Assembly (NCBI GenBank): GCA_030248215.1
Contig: JASANG010000957.1
Location: forward strand, 186,001-250,000
Direction of reading: 5' to 3'
Length of the DNA stretch: 64,000 nucleotides
DNA from: Enoplolaimus lenunculus
Lineage: Eukaryota; Nematoda; Enoplea; Enoplida; Thoracostomopsidae
The notes beneath the pieces are model-generated. The model made no database searches and was not told where the DNA came from. It was given only the letters and a program-made list of their open reading frames with translations. The position numbers and the translations under genes were made by a program. Below are positions 22,001 to 33,371 of the stretch, piece after piece. The stretch's first letter is position 1. The number at the start of each line of letters is the position of its first letter.

Positions 22001-22500
22001 TAGGGGTATGGGCACCCCCAAATAGGGGGAATGGGTCTTTGCTGCTCCGGCCCTGCTTAAACCTATAAATAATAACCTCAATCTAAGCCTATACATAAGC
22101 CTAACCGAAGACTTTATTAGAAATAGTTGCAAACATTTAGAGCAAATTTAAGCCTAAAGTCTGTGAATCTAAATACTCAACCTAGAGCCTAATCCTAACC
22201 GTACGCTCTTAGACTATTACGCCCATATTTCGGGTACCAGTTGCGGTTGTGCGCGCAGTTGTTTCGCGAACGCGAAAAATTGTTTTGATTTGTGAACGAT
22301 TCCTGTAAATTGCAAAAAATTGCACTTACTCGGCAATACTCTGCTTCGCTCATAATGTGGGACTGCAATTGCTGAACATAATTGTACAGTAACGGCAGTG
22401 TCACAACTGAGCTAATTACTGCAGCTGTCGATATAACAACTGCAATAAATGCAGCGATCCGGATTCGGCGGTGATCACATTCATCCATTGTGTACTCCAT
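19070..22500 (-). CDS. Cuticle collagen, complete, six exons, poly-Gly rich
   Basis: Exons, 5' to 3' on minus: 22500-22330, 21614-21221, 21037-20848, 20326-20194, 19853-19706, 19188-19070; 384 codons plus TAA. The N-domain (residues 1-57) has a signal-anchor (about 14-38) and [16 protein letters not shown] begins exon 2 and RVER, the likely proprotein convertase site, is at 87-90. The rest of exon 2 is Gly-rich, with an uninterrupted Gly run encoded by a GGC-GGT hexanucleotide repeat (21421-21488). CCPCQQG, two Gly-X-Y blocks, CMNC and [13 protein letters not shown] follow. Exons 3-6 match the neighbouring collagen in length and phase, and intron phases agree throughout, so the two are tandem duplicates 9.2 kb apart. 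The start at 22500 was chosen for its fit to the family; 22518 is an in-frame alternative. Intron 5 holds a telomere-hexamer MITE and intron 4 an extra hexamer array. Confidence 0.93.
19360..19532. mobile_element. Telomere-hexamer MITE, type 3, in a collagen intron
   Basis: Lies in intron 5 of the 19070-22500 collagen. Ends GGCCCATGTATAGAACAGGG and CCCTGTTCTATACCATGGGC; CCTAAG units with GAATGAGTTTATTCC spacers. No target duplication is evident. Confidence 0.75.
19975..20080. repeat. Free TTAGGC array in a collagen intron
   Basis: About 17 hexamers, TTAGGC with CTGAGG and GTAAGC variants, in intron 4 of the 19070-22500 collagen. Element ends were not recognised around it, so it may be an element remnant or an independent interstitial telomere tract. 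Confidence 0.8.
20573..20725. mobile_element. TAGCCAG-type MITE, decayed, in a collagen intron
   Basis: GAGGCTCAGCCAGCCCCCCT, GCTTGTAAAAGTAACAAAAA and AGCAAGGTGAG match the family. A similar decayed copy lies at about 8648-8820 in the other collagen. Confidence 0.55.
21858..22055. mobile_element. hAT-like CAGTGCCGG MITE with perfect 8-bp duplication
   Basis: 198 bp, CAGTGCCGGAGCAGGCAG to CTGCTCCGGCCCTG; CTTAAACC flanks at 21850-21857 and 22056-22063. G+C-rich with CCCC/GGGG arms. It lies in intron 1 of a collagen gene. Confidence 0.85.
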
Positions 22501-22920
22501 AATTGAACAATTAATCAACTTATAAGCTTATGTGATATCTAAAACATTACGGTGTAACCGGATGTGAAAATACCTGAAATTGGATGCAGAGCTCTACGAA
22601 ATGTACCGGTGGACAATTTACAGGTCAAACAAAATTTAAATGATTAAAATTTACTTAATATTCTCAAAATGTTAACAATTAATTTGTAAAATTTTACCAA
22701 AAAACATTGTTTTGATTATTTTTTTGAGAAATTTCGACGATTTATAATTTGAAAATTGTTGAACAATTTCCAGTCTCACTAAAACAACACATTTGCGATA
22801 CTAACTTCCTTTGTCTTTTATTCGGGTTACTACAGTAAATTATTCAAATCCGTTTAGAGTGCTTACATCCATTGAAATCGAAAAATACAACATAATAAAA
22901 CTTTAAATGCGGAAAATTTT

Positions 22921-23113
22921 GGCCAATGTAAAGAATAGGGGCGAAACAGTATTACAAGCGTATTCGTAAGCCTAAGCCTAAGCGTAAGAATAATTTTATT
23001 CCTAAAAGCCTAAATCCATGCATAAGCGAATCGAAAAAAATTCGTCTAAAGCTTAAGCTTACTCTATTGCAGTCCCACAAAAAACCGTTCCGCCCCTGAT
23101 CTATACAAGGGCC
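22921..23113. mobile_element. Telomere-hexamer MITE, type 1
   Basis: Left end GGCCAATGTAAAGAATAGGG, right end ATCTATACAAGGGCC. Flanks AAAATTTT and CAAATTTT match at 7 of 8 bases. Confidence 0.8.
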
Positions 23114-24258
23114 CAAATTTTTATAACAAAATCGAAAAAGAAATACTTTTAAATCAACCGATTATAAAGTTGATCACAAACTTGAAAACAAACAAAAATA
23201 TTGCAACAATTTTCAAAATCAGCGTCAGTTTTATAAACACTTTTGCCTGAAACAAACACCAAATTAATTAATAAAAACTCAATTAAATTTAATCGCTTGT
23301 TTTTGTAATAAATAAATTTTTTCCAACTTATAACCTAGTTTAAATCGCGTAAATTTTGGCTTTGTTTGCGCGTTGTTGGTTATCACCTAATGATAGTTTG
23401 TTGAGTAGTAACTGTTTGCCCAAATTTAAGATTTTCAAAATATTTCTTTTTGGTAAAACGTTGCTGGCTGTAAAAAACAAATGTTGTATAATATTTACAT
23501 TTTTCTTTGTTTTTTCTGTTTCCGTCAACTGTAAATATTAATTTAGTACGAATGTTTTTGCCTGAAAACTTTCAAGTTAAAATAATATTTACTTTCTCGT
23601 TCTCATAACAGTCATATTTGTTTTTTAATTCATTACAATAACGTGAACTTACTGTTGGTATTAGACAAAATTGTCTAAATGTTTTCAATTGTTACGATAT
23701 TTGGGGCTCGGATTCGTTGGGAAGTTTGCTAAAAAGGTGTATGAATTGCTTAAAATAGTAATTTCTGACCGAAATGATTTATTAATGGTAGAATTTTGGT
23801 TTTTGTGAAATAACCTTTGTGTGCTGATTTAAAATTTTGAAATTAAATACCGAATGCCTCAGAACACCCGTTAACTCCGTTTAAAATAATCTGTTTTTGC
23901 AGTATTATTTGTGTTTAGTATAATTTCTTTTTGTTTTAAGTCATTAGTCTATTTTACGCGTTTCTGCTGGTTTTCACCCACTCAATAATTGTGTGATTTG
24001 GCAAAAATTGCCTGAGAACGTAGGTAGTAGTGAAATTTTGAAATTTGTCTAACTTTTTTAATTATTAATTTGAAGTTTAAAACGATTATTATTACTTTTC
24101 AAAATTCGGTGAACTCTAAAATAGAAATATAGTGAAAGTCGATGTATACATTGATCAGTTTTCAAGGCGAATTTGTATGCATAAATGAGTACTGTTTGTA
24201 AAGTATTCTGAGAAGACAATGTCTGAATATATGTATATATGACACAAGTTAAACTGAA
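23114..24258. other. AT-rich intergenic stretch
   Basis: No repeat family or convincing coding segment. One minus-strand donor (GTAAGT) is at 23646-23651 without a recognisable exon. Confidence 0.6.
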
Positions 24259-24488
24259 TGTACACTGTAAATTTCAGTGGGTTGATTTTAACTCAGAACG
24301 AATTGAATCACTCAGTCTGAGTTACGACTATGAGAACTCAGAATATCGAGTTGATTCAATCCATTCTGATTTAACCAACCAACTCAAACAGAGTCAACTC
24401 AACTCAGAACGAAAATCAACTCAGAGTGAATTAATGTTTACTGATATTAATTTAGAAATTTAATCAACTCATTAGAATTTGCAATATA
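24259..24488. mobile_element. Palindromic AGTTGATT MITE (TA-flanked)
   Basis: Starts CACTGTAAATTTCAGTGGG after TA and ends GAATTTGCAATATA. The body consists of nested inverted AACTCAG/CTGAGTT words. CACTGTAAA ends next to TA suggest a Tc1/mariner-type MITE. Confidence 0.8.
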
Positions 24489-24597
24489 AATATCAAAGGG
24501 CAAAAGCCATATTAACTTGTAACCAATGTATTTGTCTCTATATAGTTTTGCGGGATACATCGAAATTGACAGAAAATTTTTTTATGAAAATCTGCCC

Positions 24598-24744
24598 TGA
24601 AAATTCCAGTGAGTTGATTTTAACCCAGAATGACTTGTCAGAAGCCTGATAACTGAATTAGGTCTTGCAGAACTCAAAATTTCAAATTGATTACCAACTC
24701 GCAAGCTGAATTGAATAATCAACTCATTGGAATTTACAGTGTGT
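24598..24744. mobile_element. Palindromic AGTTGATT MITE, decayed
   Basis: GAAAATTCCAGTGAGTTG to GGAATTTACAGTGTG, with about half of the body left. Confidence 0.65.
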
Positions 24745-24920
24745 ACAGAAGCCGAGCCGAAAATACACATTGAACAACCAAGATGTATGTGGTGTATAAC
24801 TGAGGTTCTATAAAGGCTTAAGAATGTAAAAATCAGCAGCTGACCGGTCGGTTTATGGTTCATGGAATGGAAACCTTCGAAGAGCATGCCGCATTTCAGC
24901 TGTAAAAAACCAACTTATGG

Positions 24921-25323
24921 GTCGTTCACAATAACGTGCGTACGCTGTGTGGATTTTTGAAACTTCAATTGACGGTTGCTCTCAACAAATTTTTATTTGT
25001 CGATAGTAGTCGTCAATTGAAATTAATTTTATACAATTTTTAATTTCAATTGACGGTTGCTATACTATTCTTAAACTAGCAACCGTCAACGAAACAAATT
25101 TCTGTACAGAAGCTGTCAACGCCCATTGACGGCTGCCCTCTTAATTTTGGTGCAAATCTTTAAATAAATTTAAGAGTTGCAAAATTTTAAACAGTAGCCG
25201 TCAACTGAAATTATAATTTTGATAGTAGGCGTCAACACAAACTCATTTTTGAAACTAGTAGTCGTCAACCGTCAATTGACGGTTCAAAAATCCACACAGC
25301 GTACGCACGTTATTGTGGACGAC
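24921..25323. mobile_element. 403-bp element with about 40-bp terminal inverted repeats
   Basis: GTCGTTCACAATAACGTGCG at the left and its inverted copy ending CGTTATTGTGGACGAC at the right; the pairing continues through TACGCTGTGTGGATTTTTGA with a single mismatch in about 40 bp. Inside, TCAATTGACGGTTGC recurs in both orientations. No ORF; this is the only copy in the window. Confidence 0.8.
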
Positions 25324-25477
25324 GCATTATTGCACGCGTCATTCACCATTAACTTTTCGAATTTTGGCATATGCAAACGCTTTTCGAGGTTTGAAAAGGC
25401 GTTTGTATTGGCGAAAAATCTGCGTTTTGACAGCCGCAAAAACGATATAAATAGCGTTTAATACATGCGCTATTTAG

Positions 25478-25827
25478 CAGGGTAAAACCCGAGGTGAAAA
25501 AAACCGGAGCTGTAGGCCGACGAAACTTGCCGGAGCCGGAGGTGAGGCAAAAATAGGTAAAAGTGATATAATAATTAATTTTAGCCATTATCTGCAATAT
25601 GAATACGTTGTTAAGTTTTTTGGTTTTATGCTAATTGTCTGCTAAATTTCGAACATTCTTTCCTGAATATTGTAACAAAAGTGAAACGAAACGCGCGAAA
25701 CAGATAAATTTTGCAAAATTATGCAAAATTTTAATACCGAAACTGCCGGAACCTCCGGCAAACATTCTACCGGAGCCAGAGGCTGATTTTCTGCCGAAGC
25801 CAGATGCAGACCTTTGGTTGTACCCTG
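25478..25827. mobile_element. hAT-like CCGGAGG MITE with 8-bp duplication
   Basis: 350 bp. Ends CAGGGTAAAACCCGAGG and CTTTGGTTGTACCCTG. Flanks CTATTTAG (25470-25477) and CTATTTAT (25828-25835). CAG...CTG termini and 8-bp duplications fit hAT. Confidence 0.8.
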
Positions 25828-26111
25828 CTATTTATTCATTTTTTTAAAAACAGGTGTTTGAAACACAAAGAATAATAAAATGCGCCCACTACTGCAAATT
25901 GTCCAGGTTTGGGTATTAAGAATATATGGAATTTTATGTAAACTCTGCTACATGTAGCCATAAGTCATCTTGCTAGGGGTCTTTCAGGAGGGAATAATAA
26001 GGTGGCATTTCTATGCCGGAGGTTTCGACAGTTTCGGTAGCGAAATTTTGCAGTTTTAATACAAAATTTATGTTTGATACGTTCCGTTTTAACTTTGTGT
26101 TAAAGTCAGTA

Positions 26112-26278
26112 AACAGTAACCCAACTCTCAGTTGAGTTGATTCTCACTCTGAGTTGTGTTGATTCTGTGTGAGTTAACTCGGAACGAATTGAATCAACTT
26201 AAAATCCTGAGTTATAATGGTAGTTAACTCAGGCTGAATAATTCAACAAAGTTAAAATCAACTCACTGAAATTTAAAA
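26112..26278. mobile_element. Palindromic AGTTGATT MITE, partial
   Basis: AACAGTAACCCAACTCTCAG to TCAACTCACTGAAATTTA. Confidence 0.7.
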
Positions 26279-26315
26279 CCCACAAATACCTCCTAGGCGG
26301 TTCATTTTTTACAAC

Positions 26316-26531
26316 TACTATAGCTTGAGCGATAATGCAAGATTATACTCAGGAATGTACTTTCAAAATTTAAGTACGTTTAAAGTTTCCAACTCAACCT
26401 TATTTGGTCCTGGAGTCATTTATGCGCTACAATTAGGTTAATTGACATTTATGGACTCTTATTAGGGATACGGACTCCTATTGATTTGGACTCAAAATGG
26501 GGACCCCTCTCTTATTCGGGTCAATACAGTA
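26316..26531. mobile_element. pogo/Tc1-like MITE, right half
   Basis: From TAGCTTGAGCGATAATGC to TTATTCGGGTCAATACAGTA; the inner half is missing. Confidence 0.75.
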
Positions 26532-26847
26532 TGCGCGCATGTTTTACTTATCCTATTTTTGTGAGGCTCGGTTTTTCGTGAGGTCCATGCATATGGGTCA
26601 ACCACAAATAATCCCTAATACGCTCAAAGCATTTGAACCAGAACCAATTCGAATTAATTGATGATATGAAAGAGAAATGGATGCCTTACAATAAAATAAC
26701 TAATGACCATGAGTAGGTACAACCTGAGACTTATATATAACCCACAAGTTCAATATACAAAATACCAAATTTTGCCAAGTCAAAACATATAAATTACCAA
26801 CTGTAGAACGAATAAATTTCACTACGCCTTTAAAGAAAATTACTTAC

Positions 26848-26904
26848 GCAAAGGTTTGTTATCTGGCTGTTGCGGCGTTTTTATGTCCCAACGTACTCTT
26901 AGAG
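26848..26904 (-). CDS. Candidate 57-nt internal exon
   Basis: Minus strand: acceptor GAGCTACAG, 57 nt, donor GTAAGTAA. Two frames contain stops; the third is open and reads LRVRWDIKTPQQPDNKPL with phase 1 in and 1 out, so the segment keeps frame. The product is unknown and no partner exon was identified. The acceptor has a poor pyrimidine tract, and the region lies between MITEs, so this is a candidate only. Confidence 0.3.
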
Positions 26905-27013
26905 CTGTAGCTCAAAATTAAGCATATTTATAAGCCTAACCATAAGCATACGAAAGTGTTATCCTAAGCCTAACCAAAAAAGTCTAAAACCTAACCATAC
27001 TCTGTTGCAATCG

Positions 27014-27247
27014 CACTGTAAATTCCGATGAGCTGATTAATTAACTCAGAGGAAGAATTGGTCATTTCTGGCTATTTCTGACTTAGCAACCGTAGACATT
27101 AACTCACTCTGAGCTGATTTAATTCCGAATTCGTTAATTTATTAACTCAGAATGAGTTCAATCAATTCAGTATTCTGAGTTCTGAAAAACCTAATGCAGA
27201 GTTCAGATCGCCGAGGAGTTAAAATCAACTCACTGAAATTTACAGGC
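27014..27247. mobile_element. Palindromic AGTTGATT MITE
   Basis: CGCACTGTAAATTCCGATGA to CACTGAAATTTACAG. It disrupts the right end of a CCTAAG-bearing fragment (about 26920-27013). Confidence 0.75.
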
Positions 27248-27696
27248 CGTGCGAGAAAACGTGGACAACCCTAAAAGTTACAAGACCCGCTTATGAATGA
27301 ATATAAGATTCAAAAATGATTCACAATAAGTAAAACACCAAACATAAAAGAAAAATCTATCAGACTACGAGACGCCATGTAAGAGATGACATTGCAAAAT
27401 AATCGCACTTGTATTTATCACACTTTTAACAAGTACAAAAGCCTACTTCCGACATTTAATTTATAATTTTTAAATTTCTCATCATTTTCAGCGTCGAAAA
27501 CCGTATGATGACTACACATTAAAAGTTTGGTTTACTTTATATCAGATCCATTTTGTACTCAATAGTGTTTTCTGACTTCAGAAAAAAATGTGTAATTTAA
27601 CAAAAACAATTTAAATATTGGAAACTTTCAGATTTAACCAAATATTTAAACAGAGCAATAATTTGTCGCAAAAACGATAATAAGTTTGAAAAAATC

Positions 27697-27881
27697 GGCC
27701 AATGTAAAGAACACGGGCGGAACAGTATTAAGCATATTCCTAAGCTTAAGCTTAAGCTAAGGCTTTAGCGTACTGAGCATATTCCTAAGCCTAAGCCAAC
27801 CAAAAAAATTATTCTAAAGCTTAAGCTTACCCTTTTCTAAAGCCACAGAAAAACGTTCCGCCCCTGATCTTTACATAGGCC
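27697..27881. mobile_element. Telomere-hexamer MITE, type 1, with perfect 8-bp duplication
   Basis: The left end GGCCAATGTAAAGAACACGG and right end GATCTTTACATAGGCC are inverted copies. Inside are diverged CCTAAG units and the conserved AGTTTAAGC/TCTAAAGC region. Flanks AAAAAATC at 27689-27696 and 27882-27889. Confidence 0.9.
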
Positions 27882-28075
27882 AAAAAATCGCATTTTTTCT
27901 TAAAGCATCGTATATTTGTCAACTGCTGTCGAAATTTTAGGCAGTAGCGATTAGCATATTTTTAACCAGCGTTTTTGAATTCTTCATCTGTTAAAAAATC
28001 CACGCAAATTTTTATTTGGCTCCCGTTCACTCGCAGGCAATTGCATTTCTGACAATAAACATTAACCATACATTT

Positions 28076-28197
28076 TCAGCCAATAAAAACATAAATATAC
28101 AACAACCAGACTAAAATATTAAACAGAAATCCGATAACAACAAGTAGCATGGAAATAGTTCGATGCAGGACCAATACGCCGACATTCGAATATAAAC
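28076..28197 (-). CDS. Candidate terminal exon with a hydrophobic C-terminus
   Basis: Minus strand: after CTACATCAG, 122 nt read in phase 2 as YSNVGVLVLHRTISMLLVV then IGFLFNILVWLLYIYVFIG and stop. This would be a membrane-spanning C-terminus. An in-frame stop occurs just upstream of the acceptor, so splicing would be needed; a convincing upstream exon was not found. It could be chance in AT-rich DNA. Confidence 0.25.
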
Positions 28198-28816
28198 CTG
28201 ATGTAGGTTATATTTCGTAAATTTGTTCCCGTTAAGTACCCACCTGTTGGCGCTTACTCAAATTGGTCGAATTTTAAATTGTTTATTTTTTACATATTTG
28301 AACGTCTCATGATTGTAATCATTTCACGTTGAAATTCTAATTTTTTTACAAAAAATTGATTTTTTTCAATCCCAAAATTCCCGCTTGGAACCAAAAACTA
28401 TTTTTGTCCAAAAGTTACGCAATATATAACACTGTCGTAGCACAAACTTGCTTCGCCGAATACTTTGAAATATTAACCAGTGTGTGGTATGAAAGGAATT
28501 ACTGCTCGTCGTAGGTTACTGTTTAGTGTTTACCAACAAAATTTTGTTACACAATTATGCATGACGAAACAGTGTTATTCTGCCAAACTCAGTCTTGCAG
28601 ACAACCGCTAATACATAAGTATACAGCCGTCTATGGTACAGTAATTTGAGCGCATCAAAATACGCGTCGTAGCAATTTGCGCTGTGATATACATACAACT
28701 CGATAATTGCGTACACGGTTGTGACGAATAATGCTATTTTAGTGCCTATCAGACCACTAGTTCACGACCTATGGTCAAATAACTAAAGCTTGTCTAAGAA
28801 ACCATAGGCGTATGGC

Positions 28817-30639
28817 AGAGTGCGACCGGAAAAAAATCCCGATATCCGTATCTGGTATAAACCTACCGGATATCAATCTACGTTGGCGGTCCCAAGTACG
28901 AAAACTGTGTGTCTTCAACATCTTGCAGCTCCTGTATCTCTGCGCAAGTTAAGAAGTTCACGTTCTGATACGCTGCAGTAACATTGAAAAATTCAAGCTA
29001 ACAATTAATTCTAATTCAGTAAGCTCATATACTACTTCGCGGCTCAAACACTTTAACCAGTGCACAAATCGATATGCTACATCCGCCGTTTAATATCCTG
29101 TTCCGGTACAAAAGACACTACAAGGATTCGGTTCCGGTGTCCACAAAATTAATATCCGGTCGCATCCAAATGCTTTCGTGTTATCGATAGACAATACAAA
29201 AAAAAACAAATTGTTGAAAACAGAAATATCTCCAAAACGATTATGCTGGACACTAAAACTAAAACGTACCAAAATATAATATAAATGAATCAAAATATTT
29301 TGCATAGAAATTTATGAAAGGCAACAACAAACTGATATGTAGACATTGCATGTTTTTGTAAGAAACCAAAAATATATAATTACAACATATTGGTACCATG
29401 GTGCAAGCGGAATTACAATTTACCGGAACCGGAATTTGAAATAATTGCCGGAAACGGAACCGGAAAATGAAAAATACATGCCACCGAAAAATGTTGGAGA
29501 TAGGTATTCACTTTATCTGCTGTGTATAAGATTTTCGTAACCCACGGAAAAGTCTACCTTCCATGGTTTATTTTTCGGCGATTGTCAACGTTTGTATTTT
29601 ATAATAATGAAATCTATTTAATTTTTATCGTCATTTTCTAGTTAAATATCTTCCTTTTCAACGACCAAATTTTAACACTGGAATTTTTAATTCCGGTTAA
29701 AACTTACCGGAACCGGAAGACAAAAATGCTGAAACCGGGACCGGAATTCCGGTTGCACCCTGATTGGTACTAGTCACAGTCCTTGTAATAAATTTCAGAT
29801 GTTATAATAACACATGCTTATGCTATATCACAATTAATACATTATCACATTGTTGGAACAAATTCATCACTTCACATAACAACGTTCCTCAATAAAATTA
29901 AGTGTTTGACTAAAATGTAGTTTGGCTGTGAATACAGTAGCTTACTTCTCCAAAAATCTTTAAATTGCCAATAATACAATCATAATTGTCTGAACCCGAC
30001 AAACAAACAGCTTTCTATTCCATACCTACGACTAAAATATTTAGAATAAAGAATATAGCTAACAGTGTGATTGTCCAAACTGTTGTATTAATATCACCGA
30101 TTCGTTAAGTATTACCTTACATTCAAACGCAGCATAATTTTCCGCTTTCCCAAAAAAATAATCTGGCAAAATAAAAAGTGCACAACCAATAACAAATAGT
30201 CGCTAGAAAGCTACCGTTCTTCAGGTACTATATTCGCTTTTTCCTGTAAGTTTTAACTCATCGAGTATGTAACTGTGTATATACTCTAGTACGTAAGCTA
30301 AAACAATCGCAACGATCGGTACAGAAAAAAATTTAAAAGAATTGACAACATCAGTACTAGCGTTGGTAAAAATTCTGATATTTACGTACACATATATAAA
30401 TAAATAAAAATACCAAAAATATTGTTTTCAAACCTAAAAAGGCAAGATACATAATACAAACGTTGATCACAATGTCCAAAGAACCGAGTAACGAAGGCAC
30501 TGTGTTTGCAGCTTCTTATCGAATTATCTAAACAGTGGTGTGCATAAAATAACAGTAATATTGCAAGTTTAACGTTTGACTCGCCAATTTTAAATGATTT
30601 ACAGACAAATTTAACAGAAACCATTTATGTATCAAAGTG
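28817..30639. other. Intergenic region downstream of mpc-2
   Basis: Contains decayed CCGGA-rich hAT-like sequence (28817-29135) and the 29397-29762 element; 29771-30639 holds nothing recognised. Confidence 0.6.
29397..29762. mobile_element. hAT-like CCGGAA MITE with perfect 8-bp duplication
   Basis: 366 bp. Left end CATGGTGCAAGCGGAATT, right end CCGGAATTCCGGTTGCACCCTG in pieces of the family pattern. ATTGGTAC flanks both sides (29389-29396 and 29763-29770). Confidence 0.85.
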
Positions 30640-32236
30640 CTATTTACTCGACTCCAACGACCGTTGATACATATACGCGCGGGTAAGCTGCCATACACCA
30701 GTCAGGCCGACGAACAAGTTGACTGCAAACAAACTGTAATTTTTCGGAATAATAATTAGCGAGTACCGAGCCCAAATGAATCCAGTTGTACCAAGAGCCG
30801 CCGACTGAGGTATGCTCAATTTTTCAGCTGGCCTGGTAGCATCGCCAATGCCTATAAATAAACGAAACAGCACGTAAGTTTTGAACCGATAGGTATATTG
30901 GTGAAACAAGGGTTATCAATATATCTATGGTTCTTCTTAAAAGCATACCGATACAGATATACCATTTTACTGTATATATTTTTTGATGAGCCGAGTCAAA
31001 TACTTACTAGCTTTTAAGAAATATGCGTTTATTCCCTTCGTTCACCAGTTTAAGTTCATTATTATACATTGCGCTTTCGCCCCTCTCTGTCTTGAATTCC
31101 TGGAACCACCACTGACAAAAGCACGGTTAACGAGTAGCTCCAGTTTCGGCGTTAGCTGTTGTATGCCCTGCTTCCAGATGTTGTTTCGAAAAATGACTTA
31201 TGCAGGAATCTAACTTGAAATATATATGATTAAAAACTAAAACATATATTATATATACAGTGTAATACACTGTCTTGCGATCATCATTCCTCAACTAATC
31301 CGAAACGTTAACGGTAAATCCCTTGCCGTTCTTCATTTTAACTTTTTTGAACATTTGAAAAACCCACAATATTTCAAAAAATCTCTGAAAGTAAAATCCC
31401 ACTTCGACTTTTGGGAAAACCCCCAGCAACTGACGCCTAAGCAAGACTAACGCTCAGACCGCGAAACCTATAGTTGCAGCATGTAAACATATATATACCC
31501 GTAATATTTATTTCCTAGTTGTATGGATGCATATACAGCTAACGCAGCTAAACTATCGGTATGGTATCGTATCCCACGTAGTATAAATCAGTATGCCTTT
31601 ATTTATTTATTTTTATTTATTAATTTATTTATTTAGCATTATCGGTTCAACAATCAACACACTACAATTATGTAATACGTACATATTAATCAACGTATTA
31701 TTGTCAGTTAGGAATTTGTGAACCTAACTTCTGCTACAAGGTTGCCCGAAATTGGTAATTTTAGTCTCAAATAACATTAAACCGCTTAAGCACACAGTTG
31801 TCATGTCAACAAAATACAGCTTCTTCTTGGTTGAATGGTACTCTTAATACTCGGTCACCAGACGTTGACGACAACGCCACAAAATTACGTGTTCGTACTT
31901 TCTGAGCCGCACAGCAAGGTGACAACAGAAATATTGATTTCTCACTAAGCTGTGTATTTCGGCAAAAACATTATTATCACTAATTTTCTATTGCTCGCTA
32001 TATTTGTTAAGCGTTTGCGCGCACAGGGAATTAATTAACAATGTTTCCCCTGTTCATATATTTTTGCTATGTCGAACAATTATATGTAATTATACAATAC
32101 CTGCAATAACTAAAGCCCATTTCCATATGGGAGCCCAGAAATGAATTGTTTTCGGTCCAGCCGGATGATTCCAAAACTTTTCGTACTTAGGAGGAACTTT
32201 AGGATCAAGCCGGCGAGTGATTAAACGGAAAATCAT
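30640..32236 (-). CDS. mpc-2: Mitochondrial pyruvate carrier subunit 2
   Basis: MPC2 forms the inner mitochondrial membrane pyruvate importer with MPC1. Exon 1 is 32236-32101 (donor GTATTG) and exon 2 is 30851-30640 (acceptor TTTATAG, stop TAG), joined in phase 1 to 115 residues. Family-diagnostic blocks are present: FWNHPAGPKTIHFWAPIWKW in exon 1; DATRPAEKLSIPQSAAL, GFIWARYSLIIIPKN and YSLFAVNLFVG in exon 2. These cover the conserved amphipathic helix and the three predicted membrane helices. The protein is slightly shorter than the human protein, with short ends on both sides. The start ATG at 32236 follows no obvious signal other than giving the expected N-terminus. The 1.25-kb intron holds a TTTA-rich tract (about 31595-31640) and a possible extra spliced segment (see findings). 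No partner gene is seen nearby. Confidence 0.95.
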
Positions 32237-33164
32237 TGCAAGCAACAAAATTTATGTAAAGATTGCCAATCTAAGATGTTCAATAAATATGAAACGAGTT
32301 AATTAACGGTTGTATAAGAAAAACAGAAAAAACTATTATTAGAATAAATACTAAATCAAGCAGCTTTGAACAGACCTAAGTATCTTTCTTTTAATTTTAG
32401 CTTTTCGCATTCTAAAGGATTATCAATAAAGTTACAATCACAACTACAAATACTAGCTAAGTATTTAACATGTACCATTGACAGATAATCCTTCTCATTT
32501 CATAACGTTGAAATTAGCTTTTAAATATATCAAAAATTATTGTTGTACAGAGAATTAAATAAAACATAGATGTCAATCCCGATAGTCATACGACATTTGG
32601 GTTTGATTTTATTAAAAGTTTATCGAAATTATTAATAATTAGTCTTGTCAAGAGCAGTGGCGTAACTATTAAAAAGTTTCCGCCCCATCATAGTAGAATT
32701 TATATCAAAACGGTACCCTAAAATTATCTCTTCGTCCGGCAGAATTTGTGGCACAATGCACGTGTTGATCAGGGTCTTGGGTTAAATTCAAAAGATTTGA
32801 TCCTGTTCTGACACTGCGATAGAAAAGATATTGAATGGGCCAAAACTGAGCGTTTGCTCTGTATTGAGTTTTCGACAAATAGCATGTTGTGTTTTGTTTC
32901 TTGTGCGCATTGGTACAAATCGGGGTACAGCCTTAGGTCACTCTCCAGCTCCGTTAAAGCATGGATCGACATGTGTTGCAGGCACGTGGGCGCAGGGATA
33001 TTTGTGCTGTCAATCGACAGACCAAGAAACGTACATTAAGTTCGCTAACACCTCAAAAACCATCAAGTATGAAAGTAAAAGTTTTGAATTTCAAAACATT
33101 TAATGCAAAAAATTGGTGGCCTCGCTCGCTTCGCTCGCCAGGCTCTGTTGGATTCTGAAATCCG
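32237..33164. other. Region upstream of mpc-2
   Basis: Expected to contain the mpc-2 promoter; no specific motif could be assigned. 33109-33145 holds a CTCGCTCGCTTCGCTCGC-like word also seen as remnants elsewhere. Confidence 0.5.
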
Positions 33165-33371
33165 GAGGTGAGGCGAAATTAGGTCGTTGAAATAGTGTTA
33201 CCTAAGTGTTTTGGTTTTACGCTTGTTTTATACAAAATTGTATACAAAGTTAAAACAAAATGCGTAAAAACAATTAAATTTTTTCAAAATTTTACTAACT
33301 TTTACTAACGTACCGGAACCTCGGGCAGAAATTTTCCCGCACCCGGAGGAGACCTCCCGGTAGTACACTGC
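33165..33371. mobile_element. hAT-like CCGGAGG MITE, partial
   Basis: TCCGGAGGTGAGGCGAAATT to ACCTCCCGGTAGTACACTG; left end missing. Confidence 0.55.

Noticed and set aside
23646-23690. Possible 22-nt microexon on minus
   Set aside because: A GTAAGT donor and a weak TTTAG acceptor occur, but the segment is too short to judge and no gene surrounds it.
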